Assembly: GCF_000472285.1 (NCBI RefSeq)
Contig: NZ_KI421424.1
Location: 24,171-88,170 of the forward strand
Length of the DNA: 64,000 bases
Direction of reading: 5' to 3'
Source: Desulfuromonas sp. TF
Lineage (GTDB): Bacteria; Desulfobacterota; Desulfuromonadia; Desulfuromonadales; ATBO01
Made by a program: the position numbers and the translations under genes. This document shows, in pieces, positions 32,610 through 41,697 of this stretch. The notes beneath the pieces were generated by a model. It ran no database searches and was not told the DNA's origin. It was given only the letters and a program-made list of their open reading frames with translations. The stretch's first letter is position 1, and each line of letters begins with the position of its first letter.

Positions 32610-33998
32610 TCAGCCTTCTCCGGCCACCCCGTACTTTTCCAGTTTATAGCGCAGGGTCCCGCGGGGGACATTGAGCAAACGGGCCGTTTTGGCCACATTG
32701 CCGCCGGTGATCCTTACCGCCTTTTCGATCAGATCCTTTTCAATCTCTCCGATCATTTCTTCAAGCATGATCCCCTCGGGAGGGATGTCATAGGAACAGG
32801 GCGCCTCCCGGCGCGGCGCCTCCCCCCATATTTCGCCGGGCAGAAAGTCCGGTTTGATCACTTCCGCATTGTGCATGATGCAGATTCTCTCGACCACGTT
32901 CCGAAGCTCGCGGACGTTCCCCGGCCAGTGATAGCGTATAAGCAAGTCGAGGGCGTCGCGGGAAATCTCCCGGATCCGCTTGTTGAATTCGCGGCTGAAG
33001 CGTTTGATGAAATAATCGAGCAGAGGCGGGATATCCTCCCGCCGATCGCGCAGTGGCGAAATATGTATGGGGAAAACATTGAGGCGGTAATAGAGATCTT
33101 CGCGGAAAGTTTTGTCTTCGATCGCCTCTTTCAGGTTTCGGTTGGTCGCGGCGATAACCCGCGCATCGATGTCGATATTACGGTTGCCCCCGAGGCGCCG
33201 GATCTTCCTGTCCTCCAGAACCCTCAAAAGCTTTACCTGAAGATTCATGTCCATTTCCCCGATCTCATCGAGAAAGATGGTCCCGCCGTTTGATTCCTCG
33301 AAAAGACCTATTTTGCGGTTCTTGGCGTCGGTGAAGGCGCCCCGCTCGTGGCCGAAGAGTTCGGTTTCGAGCAGGTTGAAGGGAAGTGAGCCGCAATTGA
33401 TTTCGACAAAAGGGCGCTCCTTTCGCGGCGACAGGTTGTGAATGCCCCGGGCAACCAGTTCCTTGCCGGTACCGCTCTCGCCGGTGATAAGGACGGTCGC
33501 CGTCTCATGCTTGGACACTTCCCGAATCTGGCGATACACCTGAAGCAGCGCGGGACTGGAGCCGACCATGTCGGCCGAATCGAGGAGGTCCTTGTCCTTG
33601 GCGTCGCGCCGCAGGTGCCGGACCTCCCTGCGCAGACTCTGGGTTTCAAGGGCAAGCTTGACGATCAGTCGGATGGCGTCCGCCTTGAAGGGCTTCTTCA
33701 TGTAGTCGTAAGCCCCCATCTTGAGAGCCTCTACGGCGCTTTCCACCGTCCCGTAACCGGTAATGATGATCACCAGAACCTCGGGATCGATCTCCTTGAG
33801 CTCGCGAAGAACGTCGAGACCGCTTTTGCCGGCCAGATTCAGATCAAGAAGGACCAGGTCCACATCCTCCTCGCTGACTTTTTTTACGGCTTCGGCGCCG
33901 CTCTCCGTCGAAAATGGGCGATAACCGTCCTCCGCCAGAATGCGTTCCAGATTCTCGCGGATAAAGGCTTCATCATCGACGATCAATATGTTTACCAT
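32610..33998 (-). CDS. NtrC/DctD-family sigma-54-dependent response regulator
   Basis: A 462-residue regulator. Receiver (1-120): IVDDEAF, the phosphorylated Asp in LVLLDLNLAGKSG, Lys in MKKPFK. AAA+ domain (about 140-375): Walker A GESGTGKELVARG, then ELFGHERGAFTDA and Walker B GTIFLDEIGEM. The sigma-54 contact loop reads GAFTDA instead of the common GAFTGA. C-terminal Fis-type helix-turn-helix: NVAKTARLLNVPRGTLRYKLEKYG. It follows the Cache kinase gene on the same strand and faces the transporter with a sigma-54 promoter. It should activate that transporter and perhaps others. Confidence 0.93.
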   Translation of the reverse strand: MVNILIVDDEAFIRENLERILAEDGYRPFSTESGAEAVKKVSEEDVDLVLLDLNLAGKSGLDVLRELKEIDPEVLVIIITGYGTVESAVEALKMGAYDYMKKPFKADAIRLIVKLALETQSLRREVRHLRRDAKDKDLLDSADMVGSSPALLQVYRQIREVSKHETATVLITGESGTGKELVARGIHNLSPRKERPFVEINCGSLPFNLLETELFGHERGAFTDAKNRKIGLFEESNGGTIFLDEIGEMDMNLQVKLLRVLEDRKIRRLGGNRNIDIDARVIAATNRNLKEAIEDKTFREDLYYRLNVFPIHISPLRDRREDIPPLLDYFIKRFSREFNKRIREISRDALDLLIRYHWPGNVRELRNVVERICIMHNAEVIKPDFLPGEIWGEAPRREAPCSYDIPPEGIMLEEMIGEIEKDLIEKAVRITGGNVAKTARLLNVPRGTLRYKLEKYGVAGEG

Positions 33999-34250
33999 GG
34001 ACGCTCCTTGCCGTTCCGGACGGCGGACTCGGCTTCAAAATCACTCACACAGGGACCCTTCATCCCTTGGGAACAGGATCTTTCGTTTTCGTCGACGATT
34101 GAGCTTCGGCGAGCCAAAGAACTCATTAAGGCAAAACGTATACCATATTAGGTGCGCACTTCACCAAAGGCAATAAAAAAATGGTGGATTTTCGCCACAG
34201 ATACGGTAAAAGATGCGATCAAAGGGTTAAGAAAGGGGCTGGATCGGCGT

Positions 34251-36758
34251 TTAACCGCCACTTGAAGTCAAGGGAAACAGGAGGGTGAAGGAACTCCCAT
34301 GCCCGGGACGGCTTTCAACTTCGATGCGTCCGCCATGCTCAGAGACGATGTTATGAGTGATAGACAGCCCCAGGCCGGTCCCCTCCCCCTTGCTGGTATA
34401 AAAGGGTTCGAAGATCAGAGGAATGCGTTCCGGAGCCATGCCTTCTCCGGTATCCCGAACCATTATCAGGATATTTTCCCCTTCCTTTCGGGCGGTGACC
34501 GTAAGGGTGCCGCCGCTGGGCATGGCCTCGAGGGCATTGGTGAAAAGGTTGAGAAACGCCTGCTTCAATTTGCTTTGATCGAGCATCAGGGGGGAAAGGT
34601 CTTCGGCAATGAGCTCAACCAGTTCGATCCCGCTCTGCTGGCACTGCTTCTTGATAAAAAAGAGACTATCCCCGAGCACGGCGCCCACATCGCCGGGCTC
34701 CAGTTTGATCTGGGGCTGGGAAGCAAAGTTGAGCAATTCACCGACCAGGCGCTCCAGGCGCTCCATCTCCCCCAAGGCCCGGCGGATCAGCACCTGATCC
34801 CCGGTCTGGCCGATGAGTCGGTCATGAAGTTCATCCAGCAACAGACTGATTCCTGTCAAGGGATTGCGGACCTCGTGGGCAATCCCGGCGGAGAGCCGCC
34901 CCAGGGATGCAAGACGTTCCATTCTTTCCATGCGCTGGCGGAGATTGACCCTTTCGGTGAGATCTTCAACAGCCAGAATGCGTCCGCCCTCGTCACCGAA
35001 GGTCAGGGGAAGAAGCGCAATCCTGAAGGTCAGGTTCTTTTCGTTGCGCTCCAAGTCGACATAACGGCTCCAGTGTCCCTGTTCTTTCTGAAGGTCGACA
35101 TCCTCCAGGGCCTGCAGTATTTCGGGCCAGTCGGTGAACAGATCCGAAAGCGGGGCGGAGACGAGGGAGCCATCCAGGCCGAGGATGCGGCATGCTGGGC
35201 CATTGACCGATGTGACATCACCACGGGCATCCAGCGTCAGAATGCCGGTTTCAATATTTTCGACGATCGTCTCCTTGAAATTGCGCTCCCGGAAGATCTC
35301 CTTACGGGAGCGGCGCAGGGCCTCAAAGGTCTTCAGTAGTTTTGCCCGCCGGGAATTGAGTTCTCCGGCCATGGCATTAAAAGATTCAGTCAACTGCCCC
35401 ACCTCGTCATGAGAGGTGACCACCACCCTGGTCGAGAGATTGCCACGGGCCATCTCCCGGGTCCCGATGATGAGCTGCATCAGAGGTTTAGTAATGCTTC
35501 GCGAAAGAAGGTAGGCGGCAAAAAGGACCAGAAAACCTGTCAAGGCGATCAGACCCCATGTCTGCCCGACAAACTGGGTGAATTTCTTCCGGATAAGAAC
35601 CGATGCCTCCAGGGCAGGCCTATGAAAGTTCTCGACCTCCGCGCCGATGGTAATCCCCCCGAAGATACCATGGCGCCGGTAATCGCCGCCATGGTAAGGG
35701 ATAGGAGCAAAGGCCATGATTTTCTGAGAACCGCCGACATTGGTGACATCGACCACCCCGGATCTGCCGGAGAGGACCTCCTCGGCCACAACCGGGTAAT
35801 TGGGATGAATAAACCCGGCAAAAGGGAGATTGTAGGGGATGATCCCCTTCTTCACCACTTCCGGCGACGAACTGGAGGTATAGGGAGGAACCAGCTTACC
35901 CCTTCGGTCCAGCCCCCGGATGTCCCAGTATTTTGGATGAGTGATGATCCAGCCTTCGTCATCGAACATGAAGGAATAATTGCCGCTGTCATAAGAGGGG
36001 AAAAGGACGTGATTTTCCGCGGTCGGGATAATGTGCTGGGTAAACTCCATCAGGTGGCGATGATCAAGGGAGAGAACCACGACTCCGGAGACTTCCCCGG
36101 ACCGGTCCCGCACGGGCATGGCGAACCGGACGACTCCGACATAGGAGACGCCCTCCACGGCCAGCTCCGGTGTGGACGCCCCCTGGAGCTGCTGCTCCTT
36201 GTCGACATGCCAGCCGGTGACGTGGGAAACGTACACCTCGCCCGGTGGAAGCTCTCTGGCCTCGATAAAGTAGGTTTCGGTCAGGTAGGTCGTATTGGCC
36301 GGATCCGAGAGATCGCGCAGAGGACCCGCGGCACGGTCGCCGACCACGCGCAGCCGCTCTTTTCCGTCTGCTCCGATGAAAGCCAGCTCGCTATAAAGGG
36401 GAACGGCCTCCCGCACCTCCACAGGAGCATCGTTTGTCCCGTCGCGATACCAGATCTCGCGACGATGATTGCGACTGAAGGCGAGATACGTCTGCTCTTC
36501 CGGAGAGAGCAGGGCCAGTGTGCGCAGATCTTCTTCCGCCGAGCGAAGGAAGGTGCCCACCTCGCCGGCCACCATCTCCGCCCTGAGTTCCAGGGCGCGT
36601 GCAGCCTGCGTGTCGAGAGCTTCGGTCGCACTCTCCCTCAAAAGCGCTTCGACCGAGCGCAGACTCTGGATCGAGTTCAGGGCGAGCAGAACCAGGGGCG
36701 CCAGAGAGAGGACCAGAAAAGCAGTTAGAACTTTTTTATGGAGATTCAGGCGAAACAT
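34251..36758 (-). CDS. Cache-domain sensor histidine kinase (partner of the NtrC-type regulator)
   Basis: An 835-residue membrane kinase. Transmembrane helix 1 is near residues 10-28 ([21 protein letters not shown]). A large periplasmic double Cache region (about 40-390) follows, with [16 protein letters not shown] and [19 protein letters not shown]. Helix 2 is [18 protein letters not shown], then HAMP ([16 protein letters not shown]), PAS ([15 protein letters not shown]), HisKA ([24 protein letters not shown]) and ATPase ([18 protein letters not shown]). It is the NtrB/DctB-like type. Its gene is directly upstream of the NtrC-type regulator with a 252-base gap (33999-34250) that shows no clear signal, so the two may be one transcript or two. 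Confidence 0.9.
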   Translation of the reverse strand: MFRLNLHKKVLTAFLVLSLAPLVLLALNSIQSLRSVEALLRESATEALDTQAARALELRAEMVAGEVGTFLRSAEEDLRTLALLSPEEQTYLAFSRNHRREIWYRDGTNDAPVEVREAVPLYSELAFIGADGKERLRVVGDRAAGPLRDLSDPANTTYLTETYFIEARELPPGEVYVSHVTGWHVDKEQQLQGASTPELAVEGVSYVGVVRFAMPVRDRSGEVSGVVVLSLDHRHLMEFTQHIIPTAENHVLFPSYDSGNYSFMFDDEGWIITHPKYWDIRGLDRRGKLVPPYTSSSSPEVVKKGIIPYNLPFAGFIHPNYPVVAEEVLSGRSGVVDVTNVGGSQKIMAFAPIPYHGGDYRRHGIFGGITIGAEVENFHRPALEASVLIRKKFTQFVGQTWGLIALTGFLVLFAAYLLSRSITKPLMQLIIGTREMARGNLSTRVVVTSHDEVGQLTESFNAMAGELNSRRAKLLKTFEALRRSRKEIFRERNFKETIVENIETGILTLDARGDVTSVNGPACRILGLDGSLVSAPLSDLFTDWPEILQALEDVDLQKEQGHWSRYVDLERNEKNLTFRIALLPLTFGDEGGRILAVEDLTERVNLRQRMERMERLASLGRLSAGIAHEVRNPLTGISLLLDELHDRLIGQTGDQVLIRRALGEMERLERLVGELLNFASQPQIKLEPGDVGAVLGDSLFFIKKQCQQSGIELVELIAEDLSPLMLDQSKLKQAFLNLFTNALEAMPSGGTLTVTARKEGENILIMVRDTGEGMAPERIPLIFEPFYTSKGEGTGLGLSITHNIVSEHGGRIEVESRPGHGSSFTLLFPLTSSGG

Positions 36759-36846
36759 GCGTGATTATAGCAGAAAACGAGGCTGGATTAAAAGCTTAGG
36801 AGCGGCGCAGAGATGCTGGGGAAAACCGGGATGGAAAAAGTCTTGA

Positions 36847-37083
36847 TCAAGTTTCGCGTCGGAACTCTTCAAGAATATGCCTTGAGTTAACGGCCAGGGG
36901 CAATAACCGTTGATGCTTATTGAGGACATGATCCAGAGACGGGCCATCATTGATGATCACATCGTCGGAAGTGAAGTAGGTTTTGGCGACATGACTGCCG
37001 TCAGGTCGGCAGAACACCAGGACTTCGTAGTCGCGTCCTGCAATATTGAAGTGGCTTCTGTGAACAAGATTCTCGGTATCCAT
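36847..37083 (-). CDS. Small conserved-looking protein of unknown function
   Basis: A 78-residue protein starting MDTENLVHRSHFNIAGRDYE. The frame is open further upstream to a TTG at 37212, but that lies in the terminator of the next gene, so ATG 37083 is preferred; a GTG at 37182 is an alternative. Soluble, with one cysteine (VLVFCRPDG), an alternating strand-like pattern (YEVLVFCRPDGSHVAKTYF) and a helical C-terminus. It looks like a small alpha/beta protein. No family recognised. Confidence 0.55.
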   Translation of the reverse strand: MDTENLVHRSHFNIAGRDYEVLVFCRPDGSHVAKTYFTSDDVIINDGPSLDHVLNKHQRLLPLAVNSRHILEEFRRET

Positions 37084-37210
37084 AGCATTTCTCGCTTGGC
37101 GGAGCAGAGTGTCCGGTAAATTTTTCCCGTAACCGGAATACACATGAGCAAATTCTGAGCCAACATCATCGCGCGAATCCACAGTCTTGGAATCCTCTGT
37201 TTTCTCACAC

Positions 37211-37254
37211 AAAAAAGAATCGCCCCTCCGGCCTGATTCGGGCGAAGGGGCGAT
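37211..37254 (-). terminator. Intrinsic terminator of the polyprenyl synthase gene
   Basis: Arms ATCGCCCCT (37219-37227) and AGGGGCGAT (37246-37254), extended by a few interior pairs (CCGGCC/GGGC), followed leftward by a T-rich run (AAAAAAG on the top strand at 37211-37217). About 43 bases after the stop. Confidence 0.75.
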
Positions 37255-37296
37255 ATAACTAAGCTCGACTAAGTCAAATAACAGGAAAATTCCAGC

Positions 37297-38265
37297 TTAC
37301 TTGCGCCGGTCCACCGCATAATCGGCCAAACTGAAAAGGGCCTCTTTTTCAGGTCCATCCGGGAAAACGTCCAGGCGTCTCTTGGCCATTGTCACCAGTT
37401 CCCGGGCGCGCGAGCGGGTATAGTCAATACCCTTGCAGCGTTCTATCAGGTCGATGACATAGGCGAAATCATCAGAAGTCAACTCCTCCTTCTCGACGAT
37501 TTCGGCCACCCTCTTCCGCTCCTCGGCATCGCAATGCCGCAGAGCGTGAATCAGCGGAAGCGTCATCTTGCCCTCCGCCAGATCGTGCCCCTTCGCCTTG
37601 CCGAATTCGGACTGATCAGCCACATAGTCCAGGGCGTCATCCATAAACTGGAAAGCGATACCGAGTTCCAGTCCGAATTCTGAAAGCGCCGCTTCCTGCT
37701 GCGGAGTCACCTGACCCAGAATGCCGCCGCATTGACAGGCGGCAGCGATCAAGATGGCCGTCTTGTTCCGCACGACTGAGATGTAGCTGTCCTCATCCAG
37801 ATCGAGGTCGCAGGTGTTGATGAGTTGAAGAACCTCTCCTTCAGCCATCATGGTGGTGGCGTCGGAGAGGACTTCGAGAATCTGCAGATTGCCGCCACGG
37901 ACCATGATGGAGAACGACTTTGCAAAGAGAAAATCGCCCACAAGAACTGAAGCCTCGTTGCCCCAGACGGCATTGGCCGAAGCATTCCCCCGCCGCAGTA
38001 TGGCGCTGTCAACAACGTCGTCATGCAGCAATGTCGCAGTATGGATAAACTCCACGACACTGGCCAGGCCGATGTGATAATCTCCCCGGTATCCTCCCAG
38101 ACGGGAACAAAGCAGAAGAAGCATCGGCCGGATACGTTTGCCGCCGCTGGCAAGGACATACTCTCCGACCTTGCGAATCAAGGCGACTTCAGAGGTCAAG
38201 TCCTTTTTAAACTGAGCCTCGACCCTGATCAGATCGTCGTCTAATAATGCCAGGACTTTATCCAT
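37297..38265 (-). CDS. ispB: All-trans polyprenyl diphosphate synthase
   Basis: A 322-residue enzyme that builds the isoprenoid side chain of respiratory quinones (probably menaquinone) from FPP and IPP. The first aspartate-rich motif is DDVVD (in LLHDDVVDSAILRRG) and the second DDALD (in FQFMDDALDYVAD). Also present: GGKRIRPML for substrate binding and KTAILIAAACQCGG. The length is typical. Whether it makes an octaprenyl or other chain cannot be told here. It is monocistronic with its own terminator. Confidence 0.92.
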   Translation of the reverse strand: MDKVLALLDDDLIRVEAQFKKDLTSEVALIRKVGEYVLASGGKRIRPMLLLLCSRLGGYRGDYHIGLASVVEFIHTATLLHDDVVDSAILRRGNASANAVWGNEASVLVGDFLFAKSFSIMVRGGNLQILEVLSDATTMMAEGEVLQLINTCDLDLDEDSYISVVRNKTAILIAAACQCGGILGQVTPQQEAALSEFGLELGIAFQFMDDALDYVADQSEFGKAKGHDLAEGKMTLPLIHALRHCDAEERKRVAEIVEKEELTSDDFAYVIDLIERCKGIDYTRSRARELVTMAKRRLDVFPDGPEKEALFSLADYAVDRRK

Positions 38266-38456
38266 CGAAACACAAGTATCCTTTTAGAGGGAAAATCTAT
38301 CACATCCTAAAGATCGGTTGATCTGTTGTCAAAACATTTTTAAGTTGCGGCGCCGGATCTCGCCTTCCCGCATCCGAAGTGAGGCAACCTTTCACAGGTC
38401 TTTCAGACGCCGATTCTTACCTCAGCATCCATTGGGGGCATGATAGAGGAGGGCAG

Positions 38457-38624
38457 ATGAAGTGTCAAGATTTGCTCAAGCGAGCAGATTTGCCCAAGCT
38501 AACAATACTCGTTTTTTATCATCTTCTCTTTTTTTATTTGACAGATGTCGATATGAAAATTATATTTATGACCAAGTTTGTAATAAATTGGATCGGATTC
38601 ATAATTCCTGCTCAGGATTTTTGA
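38457..38624 (+). CDS. Possible small membrane peptide upstream of ccoN
   Basis: A 55-residue frame whose ATG (38457) follows GAGGAGGGCAG, a very good ribosome site. Residues 16-30 are hydrophobic (LTILVFYHLLFFYL) and a second segment lies near the end (FVINWIGFIIPA). The region is AT-rich and overlaps the promoter of ccoN, so it may be chance. Function unknown. Confidence 0.25.
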   Translation: MKCQDLLKRADLPKLTILVFYHLLFFYLTDVDMKIIFMTKFVINWIGFIIPAQDF

Positions 38625-38648
38625 CAGAGCCTTCCATCCATCTATAAT
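38621..38648 (+). promoter_or_regulatory. Consensus sigma-70 promoter of the cbb3 operon
   Basis: TTGACA (38621-38626), 16-base spacer, TATAAT (38643-38648): both hexamers are perfect. It lies 38 bases before the ccoN ATG, which has AAAGGAGG. Confidence 0.8.
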
Positions 38649-38686
38649 TAGTCATTTGGAGATTTCTTTTCGCAAAGGAGGCGTTC

Positions 38687-40090
38687 ATGGAGAATCCGGC
38701 GTACAATAGCGCCATCGTCAAGAGCTTCGTTCACTGGAGCATTCTGTGGGGCCTGGTGGCTATTCTGGTGGGCGTGCTTATTTCCTTCCAGATGGTCGAG
38801 CCCGCCCTCAACTTCCCCCCCTATTTCACTTACGGCCGGCTGCGCCCCGTACATACCAATGCAGGCATTTTCGGCTGGGCTATCGGCAGCTTTTTCGCCA
38901 CCTTCCTTTACATGGTCCAGCGTCTCTGCCGACGCCCCCTCTGGAGCGATCGCCTCGCCCGCTTTCAGCTCTGGTTCTTCAACGCCACCATCATTGTCGC
39001 CGCAATAACCCTTTTGCTGGGATATTCCACCAGCAAGGAATACCATGAACTCGAGTGGCCGGTGGACATCATGGTCGTCGTCCTGTGGGTGGCGTTCGCT
39101 GTAAACATCATCATGACCATCATGAAGCGACACGAAGAGCAGATGTACATCTCGCTCTGGTTCATGCTCGCCTCCATCGTGGGAGTGGCCGTCCTTTACC
39201 TGGTGAATGCCGCCGAGGTGCCGGTGTCCCTTTTCAAATCCTACTCAGCCTACGCCGGGACCAACGACGCCAACGTTCAATGGTGGTACGGCCACAATGC
39301 CGTGGCCATGGTTCTTACTGCTCCCCCTCTGGCGGTCTTCTACTACTTCCTCCCCAAATCGACGGGGGTCCCCATCTACAGCCACCGCCTCGGAATCATC
39401 GCCTTCTGGAGCCTGATCTTCATGTATCTCTGGACCGGCGCCCACCATCTGCTGTGGACCCCGGTCCCCGACTGGATTCAGACTCTGGCCATGGCCTTCT
39501 CGATCATGCTCATCGCCCCCTCCTGGGGTTCGGTCTTCAACGGGTATCTCTCCATGCGGGGACAATGGCACCAGATGCGCGAGAATTACCTGGTCAAGTT
39601 CCTCATCCTCGGCATCACCTTCTACGGCCTCCAGACCCTCCAGGGTCCCCTCCAGGCCGTTCGATCCTTCTCCGCCTTTATCCACTACACCGACTGGGTT
39701 CCCGGGCACGTCCACATGGGGACCCTCGGCTGGGTTTCGCTGGTCATGTTCGCCGCCATCTACTACCTGGCGCCGCGCATCTACAACCGGGAACTCTACA
39801 GCATTCCCCTGGCGAACCTGCATTTCTGGCTGGTGCTGGTCGGCCAGCTTCTCTACTCCGTGAGCATGTGGATGGCCGGCGTGCAGCAGGCCGGCATGTG
39901 GCATGCTCTCAATCCGGACGGCAGCCTCTCCTACTCCTTCATGGAGACCCTGATCGAAATGTATCCCTACTGGTGGGCCCGGGCCATCAGCGGAGTGATC
40001 TATCTCGCCGGAGTCGGGATCTTCATCTACAACCTGGCCATGACGGCCCGCAAGGAGGAGCCCCTTTCCTCCACGGCGAAACAGGCATGA
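38687..40090 (+). CDS. ccoN: cbb3-type cytochrome c oxidase subunit I
   Basis: A 467-residue catalytic subunit of the high-affinity terminal oxidase, with 12 membrane segments. Haem and CuB ligands lie in RPVHTNAGIFGWA (helix II), QWWYGHNAVAM, TGAHHLLWTPVPDW and DWVPGHVHMGTLGWVS. The sequence is typical of CcoN throughout. It is the first gene of a long operon that includes assembly and copper genes. Expression from a strong promoter without an obvious FNR site suggests constitutive or otherwise regulated expression (inference). Confidence 0.97.
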   Translation: MENPAYNSAIVKSFVHWSILWGLVAILVGVLISFQMVEPALNFPPYFTYGRLRPVHTNAGIFGWAIGSFFATFLYMVQRLCRRPLWSDRLARFQLWFFNATIIVAAITLLLGYSTSKEYHELEWPVDIMVVVLWVAFAVNIIMTIMKRHEEQMYISLWFMLASIVGVAVLYLVNAAEVPVSLFKSYSAYAGTNDANVQWWYGHNAVAMVLTAPPLAVFYYFLPKSTGVPIYSHRLGIIAFWSLIFMYLWTGAHHLLWTPVPDWIQTLAMAFSIMLIAPSWGSVFNGYLSMRGQWHQMRENYLVKFLILGITFYGLQTLQGPLQAVRSFSAFIHYTDWVPGHVHMGTLGWVSLVMFAAIYYLAPRIYNRELYSIPLANLHFWLVLVGQLLYSVSMWMAGVQQAGMWHALNPDGSLSYSFMETLIEMYPYWWARAISGVIYLAGVGIFIYNLAMTARKEEPLSSTAKQA

Positions 40091-40106
40091 GGGAGGAGGG
40101 ACGCAC

Positions 40107-40976
40107 ATGATTTTCTGGGAGAAGAAACCCGTTGTTTTTCTGCTGCTGGCGACCGCCGCTATCTCGGTCGGGACCATTGTCACCATGGTCCTGCCTTTCG
40201 CCTGGGTCAACACCGAGACGGACCGCATCGAATCGGTCACGCCCTATACCCCCCTGGAGCAGGAAGGACGCGACGTTTATATTCGCGAGGGGTGCAACAA
40301 CTGTCATACCCAGACGGTCCGTCCGCTGGTAGCCGAAGTGCTTCGATACGGAGATTACTCCAAGTCGGGCGAATTCCTCTACGATCGGCCTCATCTCTGG
40401 GGCTCGCGGCGCACGGGCCCGGATCTCGCCCGTATCGGCGGCAAATATCCCGACGCCTGGCACGAGCAGCACATGAAAGACCCCCAGTCGATGGTGCCCA
40501 GATCGAACATGCCCGAGTACGGATTTCTGGCGGAAACCGCCATCGACACCGCCTACACCCGGCGCAAGATGAAGGTGCTCGGTTTCCCCTTCACCGAAGC
40601 GCAGATCGAGGACCTGCGGAGCAAAACCGAACTCGACGCCATGATCGCCTATCTGCAGAAGCTGGGCAGCGACATCCCCTGGCGCGAAGCGGCCCGCGTG
40701 GAGATCGTCGGCGAACTGACCAATCCCTTCCAGGGGGATTCCTCGGTCATTCCCGCGGGCCGGTCTCTGTACGAAACGCACTGCGCCGCCTGCCACGGCG
40801 AAGACCTGACCGGGGGGATCGGATCGGACATCAGCGATGTCGACATGTCTGACGCCGACCTCTACGAAATCATCTTCAACGGCATCCCCGAAGCCGGCAT
40901 GCCGGATTTCGCTACCTTGGGCTCCGATCGGGTCTGGAAGCTGGTTTCTTTTGTCAAATCCCAGAAGAGGCACTGA
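40107..40976 (+). CDS. ccoO: cbb3 oxidase subunit II fused to an extra cytochrome c domain
   Basis: A 289-residue protein. Residues 1-190 are CcoO: an anchor (PVVFLLLATAAISVGTIVTMVL), the haem site CNNCH (63-67) in REGCNNCHTQTVRPL, and Met ligand region SNMPEYGFL. After a linker, residues about 215-285 form a second cytochrome c module with CAACH (226-230) in THCAACHGEDLTGG, and GMPDF as the likely Met ligand. Normal CcoO has one haem and about 200 residues. The next catalytic subunit, CcoP, has only one haem instead of two, so the second CcoP haem may have moved here. Start at 40107; ribosome site GGGAGGAGG. Confidence 0.93.
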   Translation: MIFWEKKPVVFLLLATAAISVGTIVTMVLPFAWVNTETDRIESVTPYTPLEQEGRDVYIREGCNNCHTQTVRPLVAEVLRYGDYSKSGEFLYDRPHLWGSRRTGPDLARIGGKYPDAWHEQHMKDPQSMVPRSNMPEYGFLAETAIDTAYTRRKMKVLGFPFTEAQIEDLRSKTELDAMIAYLQKLGSDIPWREAARVEIVGELTNPFQGDSSVIPAGRSLYETHCAACHGEDLTGGIGSDISDVDMSDADLYEIIFNGIPEAGMPDFATLGSDRVWKLVSFVKSQKRH

Positions 40977-41116
40977 TGGACTGGGCTTCGCTGCTCTATC
41001 TCGGAATCACCGTCGGACTCTTAATCGTCTTTGCGCTCATCGTGGTGCGTACCTGCAGCCGCAAACGCAAGAACAAGCTGGAAGAACCCAAACACCGGAT
41101 GCTCGACGACGAATAA
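40976..41116 (+). CDS. ccoQ: cbb3-type oxidase subunit CcoQ
   Basis: A 46-residue protein whose ATG overlaps the ccoO stop (TGATG). One membrane helix (YLGITVGLLIVFALIVVRTC) followed by a short basic then acidic tail (RKRKNKLEEPKHRMLDDE). The tail PKHRMLDDE closely resembles the tail of CcoS in the same operon (PKHRMLEDD). CcoQ stabilises the oxidase in other bacteria. Confidence 0.85.
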   Translation: MDWASLLYLGITVGLLIVFALIVVRTCSRKRKNKLEEPKHRMLDDE

Positions 41117-41135
41117 TCCTGGGAGGAAACACGCC

Positions 41136-41645
41136 ATGCCGATGCTCGACCAGCATGAACATAAACACGCCGTCCACAATTTCGACGGGATCATCGAAAA
41201 CCGGGTGCAATCTCCACCGCCCTATTTTACCGTTCTTTTCTACGGCCTGATCCTCTGGGGGGTCGTCTTCAGCGCCTATTTTCTTCTTTCGGGCTGGAGT
41301 TCCGAAGAGGAATTCCGGCAGGATATGGCGGCTCACCGGGAACAGGCCGCGGCCCGGAGGACCGATCCCGAACAAGGGAAGGTTCCCGCGGCCATGGCGA
41401 CAGAGGACGTCTCCGGGAAAGAGCTTTTTGCCGCCCATTGCGCGGCATGCCACGGCGCCGCCGGCGAAGGAGGAATCGGTCCCGATCTGACCGCCTCCGA
41501 CTACGCCTACGGCAGCAGCCCCGAGGCGATCCGGACCTCGATCGCCGAGGGACGCCCGGGCGGCATGCCGGGATTCGGGACTCAGCTCTCCGGCGAGAAG
41601 ATCGAGGCTCTTGCCGAATTTGTCGTAAGCCTGAAGAAAAAATGA
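41136..41645 (+). CDS. ccoP: cbb3 oxidase subunit III, mono-haem form
   Basis: A 169-residue protein. The start ATG at 41136 follows GGGAGGAAA. The N-terminus HKHAVHNFDGIIENRVQSPPPYFT is typical of CcoP, then one membrane helix (YGLILWGVVFSAYFLLSGW, about 36-54) and a single cytochrome c domain with CAACH at 102-106 and GMPGF as the Met ligand region. Usual CcoP has two haem domains and about 300 residues. It is a genuine shorter form rather than truncated: start, stop and spacing to ccoG are intact. Confidence 0.92.
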   Translation: MPMLDQHEHKHAVHNFDGIIENRVQSPPPYFTVLFYGLILWGVVFSAYFLLSGWSSEEEFRQDMAAHREQAAARRTDPEQGKVPAAMATEDVSGKELFAAHCAACHGAAGEGGIGPDLTASDYAYGSSPEAIRTSIAEGRPGGMPGFGTQLSGEKIEALAEFVVSLKKK

Positions 41646-41697
41646 CAACCAATCGTGAGGCTCACCCCTCACCCCTCATGCCTTACCTTTTGAGCCC

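Larger units (their letters stand above)
38266..38686. other. AT-rich regulatory region before the cbb3 operon
   Basis: 421 bases without a confident gene. It becomes AT-rich after 38500, unlike its surroundings, and carries the ccoN promoter at the right end. A short frame (38457-38624) is noted separately. No convincing FNR box (TTGAT-N4-ATCAA) was found; TTGATCTGTTGTCAA near 38318 has the wrong spacing. Confidence 0.6.

Noticed and set aside
38310..38340. FNR box upstream of ccoN
   Set aside because: TTGATCTGTTGTCAA has a 5-base gap and an imperfect right half, and lies over 300 bases from the start.
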